Source of the DNA: Pipra filicauda
Lineage: Eukaryota; Chordata; Aves; Passeriformes; Pipridae
Direction of reading: 5' to 3'
Assembly: GCF_003945595.2 (NCBI RefSeq)
Contig: NW_024104107.1
Span: 496,001-560,000, forward strand
Length of the DNA: 64,000 nucleotides
Each line of letters opens with the position of its first letter. Position 1 is the stretch's first letter. A program made the translations under genes and the position numbers. Below are positions 28,201 to 41,231 of the stretch, in pieces. The notes beneath the pieces were generated by a model. The model made no database searches and was not told the DNA's origin. It saw only the letters and a list, made by a program, of their open reading frames with translations.

Positions 28201-31200
28201 AAAGATATTTGAAAGTAAACCCTGCTAGAACCACAATTTATAGCTGTTTTTCAATGTGTGAAGCATTTTAGATGCTTCCTAATGATAAGTACTCATTAAA
28301 AAAAGGGGGTTATTACCCTTTAGAGGAATTCTGATAAATTGTGGCAAAAACTGAGGTAAGAGGATGACATCAGGAGTTTAATGTTATCTAGCCATCAAAA
28401 GGTATCAGAATGTGCACAAAATAAGGATGAGGGAAAAGTATTTATGTGGCTTATATAATATACCATAAATCCCAAGAGCAGCACTTTTATCTCAGACATC
28501 CAGATGTGCCTATCTAGTTCCCCAAGGCAGAGCAAGGAAAAACGGTTCCAGAATATGAAAGCTTTATCATGGTAGTCTATTGTGAATTTAGCAGACAGGA
28601 AGATTGATGTTATACCTCATACAACTTAATACCTCTTTGTTGACAGTGCATATCTTATTTATAAATGAAATTGCTATTCCCTCCTGCTCAAGCCTGTACA
28701 GTTGGGCTGAGATACAAGGAAAACCGGAGCAAACTGTGATGGTGAAATCCTGATTTGTTCAAGTTAATGACTGAACTCTTTAAGGGCACTAAGGCTTGAT
28801 AATTTATTTACATTTATTTGTTTTCATGGGCAGAACCAGAGCATTTGGCAGATCTATTTAGTTTCTTTTTATGTGAAATGCAACTTACTAGGGCATAGTA
28901 TAGGAAAGGAGCTACTCTGTTGTGCTGTGACAAGTTAATACTCCTTCCAGCATGACTTCTTTTAAAAGAGGTGCTGTTGACTGTAGTGTGACATTGCTGT
29001 TTGCTCCGTTTTTCAGACACAGGTGTGGCTGGCAAATGGGAGGTCAGGCCAGCTGGTTACCCAATGCATGGGAGGAGAAAGCAAAAAGCAATACTATAGG
29101 CTTTATAGGTCTTACCATGGTTGACAGCAAGGCAAAAGGTGATTGTGTAGACCTTTGTGTGAATTTTGGCACATAAGAATAGTCATTTAAGGTAGGATAT
29201 GCTGCTTTCCTAAAATTTTAGGGATTTGTACAGATACCTGTATCACAGAATTCTGTCAGTAACTTGTCCGTCAAAATTTGCCGTTCTAGGAATATCTGAA
29301 TATTAATAGGTTGCTTTTATTACTTCCTTTCTATCTTTTAGAGCCTCTCTGTCCCCCTAGAAGTACATGAGTTAAGCACATGTTTGTATTTTTATTTTAT
29401 TGTTTTCAAGTTCTAGGTCATTTCTTTTTTAGGAATACTTTTTGGAAACCATTTCCTTTTATGATAAGATACTAGAAGCTGAAAATGCAAAAACAGGAAC
29501 TCCTTCTGTTTTGCATGGAAAATGCTGCAGTTCCATTTGCTGCTTCCAGAAAAATAGGCTGACTTGGTTGTTACAATTTGTTGGCACTTTTCTTGACAAG
29601 ATAAGTAGGAAGGGAGTACAAGGTATTGAGATACTTGGTGCATGGAGATCATAAACAGCAAAGCTACAAACACAGTTTTGTTGTTTTAGCTCATTGCCTT
29701 GAGTTTTAGTCAGTTATAAACATTCAGAAAAATATGGTGGTATCAGAAAACTTGTTAATTTCAAGTGTCTCAGTTGGAGTGAATCATTTTAAAGGTACAT
29801 AAAATCCAAAAACTGCTGAGTAATCTCCCCTTGAAAACAAAGAGAAAGAGCGATAAATGTATCTCAAATTCCACCTTCAAAAATGGAGACACCCATAATA
29901 TATCCTGACTTGTGAAGATCACAGCTGTAGCAATTAAATGTCTGAGGACTCCTTTTAAATGTGCAAATAAGACCACCTGACCACAACATGTTTTTTTTTA
30001 TTATTCTGTGTAGTTTCAGGTCTGAATTTTCCCTGTTGACTGTATCCTTTGCTGGTAGCGCTCTCTTGTGGCTGTTATTTTCATTAAACTACTTAAGGGA
30101 TTTCAAAATTATGTGTATCATTTCAAGATTTCTACCTTAGGACACACACAGTCTCTTTTGCATAAGCATTCCTAAATTAAATGTGGTAATACGTATTTTA
30201 ATAATGCAGGAAGGTCAGTCTAGGCAAAAACATGCCAAGTGTGCTTCCCAGAAGATCTCAAAGGGGCAGGTGTATTGAGAGTTCAGGTTTCTTACTGCTT
30301 TTCTTGGTGTATTTTTGTCTAAAAACCATGTGCCTGTGGACAGACAGCTGAGAGGCTCAGAGGGGAATGAAGTCTGCTTTGGCAGCAGAGTCAGGTGGAG
30401 GAGAGACAGGGATGGGCATCTTCATTAACAGGCTTGATCACAGATGCTGCTACTCCTGTGGCGCCACTGTCAGTGATGAGCAAGTTGCTTCCCACAACTT
30501 TGGTTATTAAAATTAATGGAAAAAAAAGGATCTGGGAAACCTTTCTGTGTGAAACTGACACGTGTGTTGCTGCTGAAAGCTTGAAAACTTTTCACCCTGA
30601 ATTGATGTTTTCTCATTTTAGAGATGGGAGAGGTGAAAGGGTTAATTCTTGACTTGTTCTGTTTTTTAATTACAAAGATCTTAGCTGATGTTTTATTTTT
30701 CAGTAAGGAGGTAAAGCCTAGAAGCTCAGATTATGATGTGCAGAGGTTTCCTTTGAACTAGGGACATAGGAGTTTCCTCTTTTAAGAGCAGAGCAGTTAT
30801 TAATGAGCAGTGGTTTGGTGCTACATAGGCTTAATACCAGTGGGATTATGTATCCAGTGCCATAGCTTTATAAGCATGTCTGCATTAATACCAAGTGACG
30901 TTTGATGTAGGCTCCTTTTCATTCTATACTGTAATCCAACAGCAACTAGAGTAATGATTCCAGGTTGTTTACTTAGTTGTACTGTCTTGGATAGAGGTGC
31001 ATTTACACCTGAGATAAGGCCTTGAGTGAAAGGGGTTTTCACCCTCAAGACACTTGACTGAAAATCTCTATTCTTCTATAGGCTGAAATCTTGTGTATGG
31101 CATTTGTCTGATCACCCACCTTCACTCATATGTAACACAGGCACTGTAATAATCCTAGTTCTTTCAGGGATATTTTTGGAATTGCAACTGGTCTTTTAGA

Positions 31201-32988
31201 AAAGCTTTCATAGCAATTATGTAACTGTTTATAGCTGTTTTCTAGCAAATGTAGTGCTGTGCCCAGCAGTCCCTGTTGAAGGTAAGATGAGCTTGCTTTG
31301 TCTGTTTCCTGTTCTGGCTGCAGTCTAGCAGGACAGTTCATCAGTATATGATTGCAGATTAACAAAGAAAAAAAGCTTTTTGAAGGCTAATTAAAAATCC
31401 TATCAGTCAACTATATTTTGAGGTTCAGGTCTTCCTTTTCTTTAAAATTAAGGAGATACTTAGTTTTCCTCCTCTTTTACCACTGTATCAGTGTAATTCT
31501 AGTAGTTTTTTAGACCATAGATTCAACAGTATTCACTGTATGCAATTTATTCTTCTGTTATGTAGTGTGAAGATGGACTTGCTGCTGGAATTCAGGGAAA
31601 AAGTTATTTTTTCCCCATTTGAATTTTATTTCTCTGTTTTGCCAATAAGTCACCAAGTGTAGAATAATATTTGTCAGCTTGTTTTTGAATCCTCATTCAC
31701 ACAGCAATAACTCCGTGGCTTTTAGATGCTTTCAGAAACAATGTTAGAATAGTGAGCCATCAGATCAAAACCTGCCCTTCTCTGGACAGAGTGTCCACTT
31801 TATCACTCGTGCATATGCGTTAATGTTAATAAGCAAGGAATCATGCTAGCTTACCTTTATTCTAGACTACTTCCAAAAGACCCTCATTACATTAGCTTTG
31901 ACATCTGTAAGTAATCAATACTTACCTTTATATGAAGTGCGCTCGTTTTTTAATAGAATGTTGGGGTCTGGCTAATAAAGATTTAGCCAGACACGAACAA
32001 GTTCACACAGTGGAGCTATTGGACTTTTTTGTAATTTTGTAATTCTGTCCTATGCTGTTTTAACTAGGTTTCTTATTAAAATCCAAATATGCCTGTATGA
32101 AATAAGACCACTACTTGCCCTTTTGCCAACCTCCTCCTCCTTCCCAAAGTTTGAAGATTTCTGTAAATCCATGGCACTTCCAGATTTTCCTTTACTATAA
32201 GCATATCCTTCTTTGACCTGTGGAAAGCTGTTCATTTTACATATGCAGGATGTGGGTCAGTCACTTGGTGAGGGTGCTGCAGAGCAGTCAGTGTGATGTC
32301 TTATAGAAGAGAACCAATAAAAACGTATAGTCATTGTGTGTTTAGTGTGATGGGTCAGTGAACCTGAGGATCTTGGCACATAGGCCAGTACGTAAGAAGG
32401 TTTATCTGTATCCTGCTGGGCCGATCCTTAAGGGTTACAGCATAACTAATCTTTTTTTGTTTTCTCCCAGAGAAACTCTGTACAGCCTGTTACTTTATCC
32501 TTTACATCCTCAGGTATGATGGTGGTCAGCAACCATGGCAAGCTTACATGTGTAAATCTGGCCAGTGTGGCTATGGAATAAAGCTTATTTTTTCAGGAGA
32601 GTTTTAAAATAAATTGTCCTTTGAAAGAATTCCCCAGAATTTGTTAACATCAGTCTCCCTGAAGGTTGTACTTGCCCCTTTTTCTATAGGTGATGATTTC
32701 CAATGCCTCTCTGAGAACTGAGCTTGCTTATTTCTAGGGATATTGCAGGCTGCCTCTCTTTTAGGGGAAGTGCTGCTCCCTGAGAAGACTAGCTGGTTAG
32801 TTTTCTTATACAGGAAAAACATCTCCAATACTATTGATGGCCCATCAGCTCTTAAGAGGCCTGGATTATTCTGGAGATTTTCTTTTAGCTTTGTCATCTC
32901 ATATGTGACATTAACTTCTTCACAATGCGTTGCCTAGTCACCCACGTATTTGGCTAGAAGATTGGAAAAGGAAAGGATAGAACAGATT

Positions 32989-33091
32989 AAAAAAAAAAAA
33001 CAAACACACACACACACACAAAACAAACAAAACCAAACAACCAAAACCGAAAACCAAATAAAACAAAAAACGAGAAAAAAAGCCACCAAAA
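32989..33091. repeat. A/C-rich low-complexity tract with (CA)n core
   Basis: A run of A followed by a short CA microsatellite and then irregular AAAC/AACC units, nearly free of G and T on the + strand. It has the opposite strand bias to the G/T-rich tracts at 8745, 48427 and 50119. Confidence 0.85.
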
Positions 33092-33224
33092 AATCAGCTT
33101 CAGTGGCACAATTTCAATGCATTTTCCATGTGCCATGTCAAACACCACTTCAAATGAAAAATAAAAATCCCTCTCCCTCCTCCTCCTTCAGGGACTGTCC
33201 TCTGGTTTCAGTTTTTGGGCTTTG

Positions 33225-33700
33225 CTCAGCTTTTCCGCACCGAGCACCGCAGGCAGTGTTCACTGGAGCGGGTCGGCGGAGTCGCTGGTATGACTAATCT
33301 AAACTGCTCTGGCCTCTTAGTGGGCAGCCGTAACAAGGCTCCTTTGTGAGTCTAATTATAACCCCTAAGCTGGCGACTGCAGATTAGCACAGGAGGACAG
33401 TCGGTCGCCGAGAGCTGTCGAATCCCATGTTCTGTTCTGCCGGCATCACCTGCTTTTGCCGGGAGCAGAGCCCAGGACAGTGCCACCCACACCCCACGCG
33501 TGCTGGAGCCCTATCGCCTCTCTCTTGGACCTGTCCCGCTCTGTGACGTGGGACTTGCCTGCCAGCTGGGAGCCATGCCAGGTCCCTGAGGAAGGGGTCC
33601 GGGGAGGAGGCACTGCCCAGCACGGTGCCTGGGTAGGTACCTTGCGCTGTGCCAGAGTGGGGAGGCTCCTACCAGACTGGCCGGGACGTAGGACGCTGGC
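33225..33700. other. CpG-containing GC-richer non-repeat patch in intron 2
   Basis: CpG dinucleotides cluster here (for example ccgcaccgagcaccgcag and ggtcggcggagtcgctgg) against a background that is almost CpG-free. The patch shows no CR1 motif and no simple repeat. It could be a conserved non-coding element, an intronic promoter or an unrecognised old repeat, and the sequence alone does not decide. Confidence 0.4.
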
Positions 33701-35412
33701 ACCTCCTGAGCTCTGGCAGTAGCTCACCCCTTCATTCCATTGTCGGAATAAGCAAGTGTTCATGGTGCCTTTCTCTTGGCTTTTTTGTCTTTTTTAACTT
33801 CTTGGAGTAGGGGGATAAAGAAAAAGCTATGCATTTTTGTCTCAAATGCATCTGATTAAAATTTCATTATAAGATTGTTGAAGTGGAGTCGGCAGGTGTG
33901 GATGAGGGGAGGCAACTGAAACGTTGCTTTTTTTACTGTTTACTTTCAAATTTGCCTCCCATTTCTCACGCAGACCTGGCTTTGTATTGCTGAGCAAAAC
34001 CCCTCATCTCCCAGCCAGGCTGTGTGCTGGGGTGGTTTGCTACTTTCTAAAAGGTCTGCAACTATTCTTCTCAGGCCGGTCTCTTCATCCCAAAGTGTAT
34101 CCTCAGGACAGATAGAGTAGCAGAGTCACTGTTAGTGAAACTTAGTGTCAAGGCCTAAGAGTTTTTAAGTCTTGAGCTTTTATTAGTGTGAAAAGAAAAA
34201 TTCAGTGGAAAAAGTTTCCCAGGCTGTGAGTTGTTTGCTGACATGCGCAGAGCTTACTCAAGGGTGAAAGGGGATTTTTACGGAATAGTGATAGAGGAAA
34301 TGAGTATGCTGATAAATGTGTGAGACCAAGATTGTTTGTTCCTCCCAGTAAATCTAAAGAAGGGATCGTGGGATTTCTCCTTGGGAAGGAGAGGAATAAG
34401 AAGTATTGAGCAAAACTTGGGGGGGGGGAAATAATAATATTTTAAATACACTTGTCCTACGCAGTTTGGGGAAGGGGGAGAGGGTGTTAAATGATAAATT
34501 TGGCAGAGTAGGATTTTTTTCCTCATTGCCAGGCAGTTGCTGCTTCCTACTTTTCAAGAACATATGCTGTGAAGGTGGGGTGCTTGAGCAGCGTGGGCTC
34601 AGGATGTGTTTCTGTCTCAGTCTTCTTAGTGGTGACCAGACAGGCCAGCCAACTCCATTAGAGAAATCCTTAATCTAGTAAGGTTAGTGGAGCTTCTCAC
34701 ACTGGAGGGCTGCTCAGATAGAATCTGCCCATTGTGTTTGTTGGGAAGGATCCAAGATCAACTTCTGCAGGTTACTATTAGTTTATAATAAAGTATAATA
34801 ATACCTAGCAGAGCACTGGCACATAAAACTCATCACACATTTCTGCTGACGTCACTGAACTTTGAGTAAAGATATAAAATATTACACCTCCATTAATTAC
34901 TTGGAGTTCATAAGAGGTATTCAGTATGTCTCTTTCAGTGACTTTTTTTTTATATATGAAGATAACTTTTCTATTCTTTAAGGCTGTTTAAACTTCCCTG
35001 TTGGGAACTCGGTACCACCCTAAAGGGAGTGTTGCAACCCAGTTTTGTTTTCCATCTGAAGACAACTAAATGTAGTACATATAATCCAAACAGCCTGTTA
35101 GAGCCATATTCACTGCTCCAAGTTTAATAATAGTGATGTAGGCACAACTTGCATGTGAATGTAGTAGTAGTATTTGACTTATGCAGGAAGAATGCATGAA
35201 TTAATTCAGTTATTAAACTACTTCATCATTTCAGAGGGGTGCTGATAGTTCCTGCAGCTTTTTACCACACAAGCTTTAGCAGCAGGAATAACTATTTATG
35301 AATATTAGCTAAAGCATTTTTTCCTGTATTTTCTCATTCTGATTTGGGCTTGGAAAATCATTTAGGTAAGTTTCTGATTTGATTTCTTTGTATCTAAGCA
35401 CATGTTTCAACC

Positions 35413-35446
35413 CATTTTTTATTTTTTTTTTATTTTTTTTTTTTTA
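35413..35446. repeat. T-rich tract
   Basis: Long T runs broken by single A residues. Low complexity. Confidence 0.8.
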
Positions 35447-37402
35447 ATTTTGTTTTTGCCAGACTGACTCTCTTGTAAAACTTATTCTTGGAGATAATTG
35501 AGGTGACTAAAGATTGAGATCTGAAGGGATGGTGTGAGCTAGGCTGGAAGAGGAATGGTCTATTGAAGATTTGTGTTGTTGTTGCTGTGAAGTAATTCTG
35601 TTGTCAGTCTTGTTTGGAAAATAGCTTTTATTTTGCTGTGAAATGACTGAACCCAGCTTTCAAGTCTAGTGATGCTAAATTGGGTGCATATCTTGGCACA
35701 TTCAGTTTCTGTAAAATAAGCCTAAAAACCTGAAAGAACATTATTCCTAAACAAAATCAGCACTGCTCCAGGAAAACCAGAAATCAGAGTTGTCTGGTCA
35801 TTTTTAAACTTTCAGCTCTAAGTGGTTTTAAGTGTTTTAAAACCACTGCCATATATCTGCTCATAATAAGGATTTGTACTTGTTCCCAGGGAATCCAAAT
35901 CAAGGAAAACAGCACCATTGGAGTTAATGGGTTAAGTAAGGTTGGGTTTTTTTTGATCATCATAAATTTACTGAAGACATGAGTGTGTTTGCATGGTGGC
36001 AGGTCTGGAGTGAGTTCTTCACATGGACCAGGAGCTCAGACTGGCAGCTGTGTGAGTTGCTGCCTCGGGGCCTGAGCCTCTGGGAGTGGCACAGGGGACA
36101 GCCACTTGTCTGCATCCACCACTGGTTTCTCTGAGGCAGAGGATAAAGTGGCTGTCAGTGTGAATCTTTTGCAGAGGTATCTCTGGTTTGATATCCTCGT
36201 GTTCATTGCATTTCCTTTTTGTGAACTCTCAGTCATAGTTTGTGTCTGCAGTTCTGGAAGGGTCTCACATTTTTGAGAGGAGTGGAGAAATTAAGTCCCC
36301 CATTTTCAGGATTCTGACATACCCCTCTGTTTCTGTGTCTGTGATGGAGGAAGGGAGGTTTGGGCAGGAGTAGAGATGGAGACAGATCTCTGTATCCTGT
36401 AGGTACAGTACTGTGTGCAGAGTAAAGGGACACGGCACGGCTTGTCCCTTTGCAGTGAGAACAGTGTCATTGTTTCTGGATCCCAGATACCTCTAAAACA
36501 GACAATGCAGGGGAAGAAAGGTTGTTTTTACCCAGTTGTGCTTCTGTGACATTGGCTGGATCTTAGTCTTGCTTAATCAGTGTGTAGCACTGTCTTGTAG
36601 CAAGGAGGATTGAAGTTGTGGTCCAGCTCTGTTTCTCACAGAAGATGAAGCAGGACATAGAACCAACCTCAAGAGAGGAGCCAGCTTCTTTCTTTTGTCT
36701 CACTGCAGCCCCCATCTCCCTTCTAGGAATGGAGAGCAGTGTTCTTGCTTTTCTCAGGGTCAGGCTCCTACCCACAGGCTGGTAGGAGCTCTCAGTGACA
36801 GCATTATACCTGCCCATGCACATTGCCTCTACTTCAGTTAAGAGTCACCAAAATGTTGGAGAGATTGGGCCTGAATTAATACAGGCATAGGAGGAGAGGA
36901 GCTCATGCTAAAGTTATTTCAGGAAAATATCTGCCCTTTGCCAACGGAGAAATTGTAGATGGATACATAATTGTTTCAAATTGTACTACTGCTTGTTGTA
37001 ATGCTGTTATAGCTGCAGTCATCAGTTGGAGATTAAGAAGGGAATATAACTTGGAACTGAACAATTAACTTCACCTGAAGCTTGAGCTGCCTCTGGGAGG
37101 TAAGGAGGGAGAGGTTACCACAGATGATTGTGCAACTCTAACCACCTTACGCCTTGGGCTTCCAACACGTTAAGGCAGCTGAGATTTCCTGCCCAGATTA
37201 TGAGCTCTGTAATGTGCCAAACTCTAATGTCTGTTTTAATCTGAAAATAGCTGTTATGACAATAAAAATCCTTTTTAAAAACAGTGCCATACATCACAGA
37301 GTGATTTACAGTTGCATAGCTATCTCCAATCTGGTAGAAGCAGTATAAATTTTTACGTGCACTTGTATATACAATCCAGACGGGGCTCCTTGGAAGAAGA
37401 GG

Positions 37403-37464
37403 TTTTCTTTTTTTTCTTTTTTTTCTTTTTTTTCTTTTTTTTCTTTTTTTTCTTTTTTTTTTTT
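37403..37464. repeat. perfect 9-bp tandem array, unit C plus eight T
   Basis: C residues sit at 37407, 37416, 37425, 37434, 37443 and 37452, each exactly nine bases apart and separated by exactly eight T. The array is led by four T and followed by twelve T. All 62 bases are pyrimidines. No unit deviates. Confidence 0.97.
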
Positions 37465-40400
37465 AATGGGGTAGTTTTTCCTTTCAAATCTGTTGTCCTT
37501 CTGAGACCAAGATGCCTCAAGAGAAAGTTTCTAAATAAAAAGCTTATTCCGTTCTTTATTAATGTGGAAAATGTAATTTTTTTACAGTATTGCACTCATC
37601 TTTTGTCTCGGTTATAGCTAAGCTGGAATACAAGGGCCTTGGATGCTATGTGACGTGACCAGTATTTGGAAGATGACTTGAGAATTCCAAATGTTGAGAG
37701 AATAGGCTGAAAAGCAGTATTTGAGTACTTAACAAGTGCAAGCTCTTAAATAGATGAGGAAAAAGACTTCATGTGGGCCTGTTGAGTTGGTTCTCCTTCT
37801 TACTCTGGTTTTTTTTTCTGACTAAAAAGGACCATATTTTTCATAATGGAAACCTGCAGTATTGATCTAAATACTTTATTTTATTATATTTCTGCATTGC
37901 ATCTGATTTAGCCATTCCTTTTTGTGCACCATTTTGCCACGTAATGTATCACCAAGGTTGTACTATCCTCTGTGTTTCTATGCCACCACTACAAGTACAG
38001 TCTCAACAGAGGTTTAGAAAAGGCCTTTGGGTAGGGAAGTCTGAATTGGGTCACAAGTTTGTCATTCTGTATGAATTCCCTTTACTGGTCCTGTTGATAT
38101 TTTCAGTATTCCTTCTCTTAGGTCTTGTGAACCCAAGTAATTTCTGCTACTGTATTGGGGGGAGAGTTGTGATATGACACTTGAAAAGGTTTCAGAAAGT
38201 GGGAAAGTCAGGATTCAGCTGTTCCTCTGACGTAGAACTACTTGGAGGGCTGAGTTAGAATTCTAATGCATAAATTCAAGAAACAGGAAACTGAGTTGTC
38301 CCTGGTAGGGCACTGTTGGTCTTGTAATGTCAGGACATCCATAAGTCCTTTTTAGTGTGGTGGTGATCTCAATATTGCAGCTTCAGAGTGGACAAGGGGG
38401 GATAATAATCATTCCCTGAAAAAAAAAAAAACCAGAAGCTGTGTCCAGTTTGCACCAGTTTTAGATTGGGAATAAGATGTTTTATTATTAGGATTTGGTT
38501 GTAATGCATAGTGTTTAACACAGTTTCTGTGTTTCAGAACTTGGATAAGTAATTCCCATCTTAAGGAAAGACAGGGTTTAATTGTTATGCATGGAAATTT
38601 ATGGTTATGGTATTGTGAACTCAGATGCTGAGAGCAAGATTTTTAGAGAGCTCAAGATACTGCTTTTATGGTCTACAGGCTGGAGAAAGCTCAGTTCTTA
38701 GCGTAGGATGCATCAGGAATAAATTGGTATTGGGTGGGCTGGAGCAGATGGAGCTGAGAGAATTGGAGATTTCTTTTTGAGATGAGTATTTTATTTGGTG
38801 ATCTTGTCTATATACTTCTGAAATGTCCTGTGGACTGTAATGGAACAAGAGGTAAATCTTTGTCTTCCTCTGTTTTTTCATTCATGTTGAAGATCAGTTA
38901 ACAAATTCACCCTTAGTGTGGGGTTATATTTTTTTAGGCATGATTATTCTTAGCTCGTAGATAATGTGGGCAGTTTGCATGTAGATTGTGTAGGTTTTAG
39001 AAGTGATCTAAACCGTTAAATAATCCTTACCAGCCATTGATAGAGCTCTTGAATTTAGTATAATTAACCAGCCCCAAACACATATTCAGTGTTTTTCTAG
39101 AGGTTTTATCTTGATTATTAAGTGACTGCAGCACTGTCTTCTGTCACTGCAGCTTTCCTTTCAACACTGCAGTTGATCCTCAAAAAAGCCTGTCTGCCTG
39201 CCAGCGTAAAGGCACAGGTGGGGAAAGACAGTATAGGAAGGAACCAGCCCACAAGTCGAATGTGAACTTGCCATGTTCTTGGAGAGGGGAAGGTGGGAAT
39301 AGCCAAGCTCAAACAAATAGGGAAAGGGGGCCAAAGGGAGGAAAGGATGCAAAGATGGGGGCAGTGATGGTGCTCCAGTGGGAATCGTGCTGGTGACTCT
39401 GTGCTCGGAGGTGGTTGAGCTGAGCGAAAAACTGCCGGTGGAGAATGTGAGAACTTGTTGCAAGAAGTTTCTGTAATTGCTAAGGATTCCTTAATTAAGA
39501 CACAATACTCTTCAGGTATAATGTATTTTCAATACATTTGAACCTGAAAGGATAATAGTTTACTATTTGATAAGTTAGGGGGATTCACAAAGTTGATAAG
39601 GAACCCAATTTTCTTTTTTTTTCTGCTCCTCAAAATGATTTCAAATCAGTGTCATCAAAATCAAAAACTTTGAAGAGCTGAGCATGCTGGAGTGGTCATA
39701 GATTTGTCTTAGGACAACAAGGCCGGTAATAACTTTTTTTCCTTTGCCTGCAAAGTTTATTCTTTTAATTTCTGTATGTGGGTTTTTGTGTTCCTTGAGA
39801 CTACTGACTGTTCTCTCAGCTTTTCAAGTTCTGCAGTTTGTGTGTCTGTGCATGTTATATGCCCAATATTGAATGTCTCCGTTTTTTGCCTGTGGCTGAT
39901 CCAGCTGTCTCTGGACAAGGGGATGTATGCAGTGGAGCTCAGCTATCTGAGGTCAGAGAAGAGTTTATTCATATTCCAGGCTAATTAGTTTTCATCATTG
40001 TTTCATCCCACGTGACATACAGTGAAGTATGTCACAGGGGATTTTTCCAAAAGAACATTCACTAAAGTGCAAGGAGATGTGGTTCTGACAAAGAGATGGG
40101 CTGCATGCTGATCTTAGTGGAGAGAAGTGGAGTCTTCCAACAAAAACTCTGGTATGACTCAATTATTGCCAGTAGTAATTTGAATTAGTATATGTCAGCC
40201 CTTCTGTACTTGTTTTGGAAAACAGTGCACAGTTGGCAAACTGACAGTAATGTTGCTGTTGATTTCTGCTGTTAAATGCTTCACCTTTAAATTCACTTTT
40301 TCAGGCTTTTAGCTGGCATACTAGTTTTTTTTTAAATCTCGTATAAGCCACATTTGATCAGTTACAATGTGAAAGCATTTCCATTTAATCTTCAGCAGAT

Positions 40401-41178
40401 ACCAAATATAAAAACCTTGAACAAATTTTCTTCTGAAAGAAAGTTTCATTCAGGCATTTTTTGTATTCATAGAGCAACCCTGAAAGAAAGAAGGAGATGG
40501 TGTGTGTTGTTTTTATAAAGCTCACCATAGAGCTGCAAAATTAAAAGGTATTGCCTTAAAGTACTTGTTATGATATTTACCAGTAGTTTTTTGGGTTTAT
40601 TACTCACTATGTACAGGCATTTTACACATCTTAAGTTTAATTTGTAAAATATAAAGTGAGGATGTGATATCTCTACACAGTTAACTTAAAATTTTAAGTC
40701 CTGATGTTTCTGCCTCAGCCAGGAAGGTCCTGGGTTTTGGCTTTTGAGAGGGGTTTAGGCTGTCACTGTAGGTACTGTCCTTCTCTGAAAGGATGTTTAA
40801 GGCTCTCCTGGATAAACAGTCTGAATGGTGGCACAGAGTGTACTTTAGAAAAAGCATTTAAATTGCTGCTGTCTAGCCAGAGAACAGTAGGAAGTTGGGG
40901 CATCTAAGGCTGAATCTGAGCGAAAGGCAGTAGGACAATCTTACAGAAAGGGAACCAAGTGGCTCAGGCTGTGATGTTCTAAAAAGCAGCAGGGAGGTGA
41001 ACTGTAAAGTGGACTATGGGTCAGGTTTTAGCAGGGCTTTGGTATATTGGAAGACTAAAAAAACAGTAGGTGGAGTGCAAAACCTGGACAGAGAAATTGT
41101 GGGAGTATTTTGGATTTAGAAAAACCTAAAAAGTCACTTTGCATGTATGTATATATCTGTGCATATATCTATAGAGGG

Positions 41179-41231
41179 ATATATGTGTGTGTGTGTGTGC
41201 GCACACGCGTGTGTGTGTATATATATATATA
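41179..41231. repeat. alternating purine-pyrimidine tract (AT)/(GT)/(GC)
   Basis: 53 consecutive bases alternate purine and pyrimidine without a break: an AT start, a TG run, a central GCGCACACGCG segment, a second TG run and an AT run. The layout is roughly self-complementary. Confidence 0.95.
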
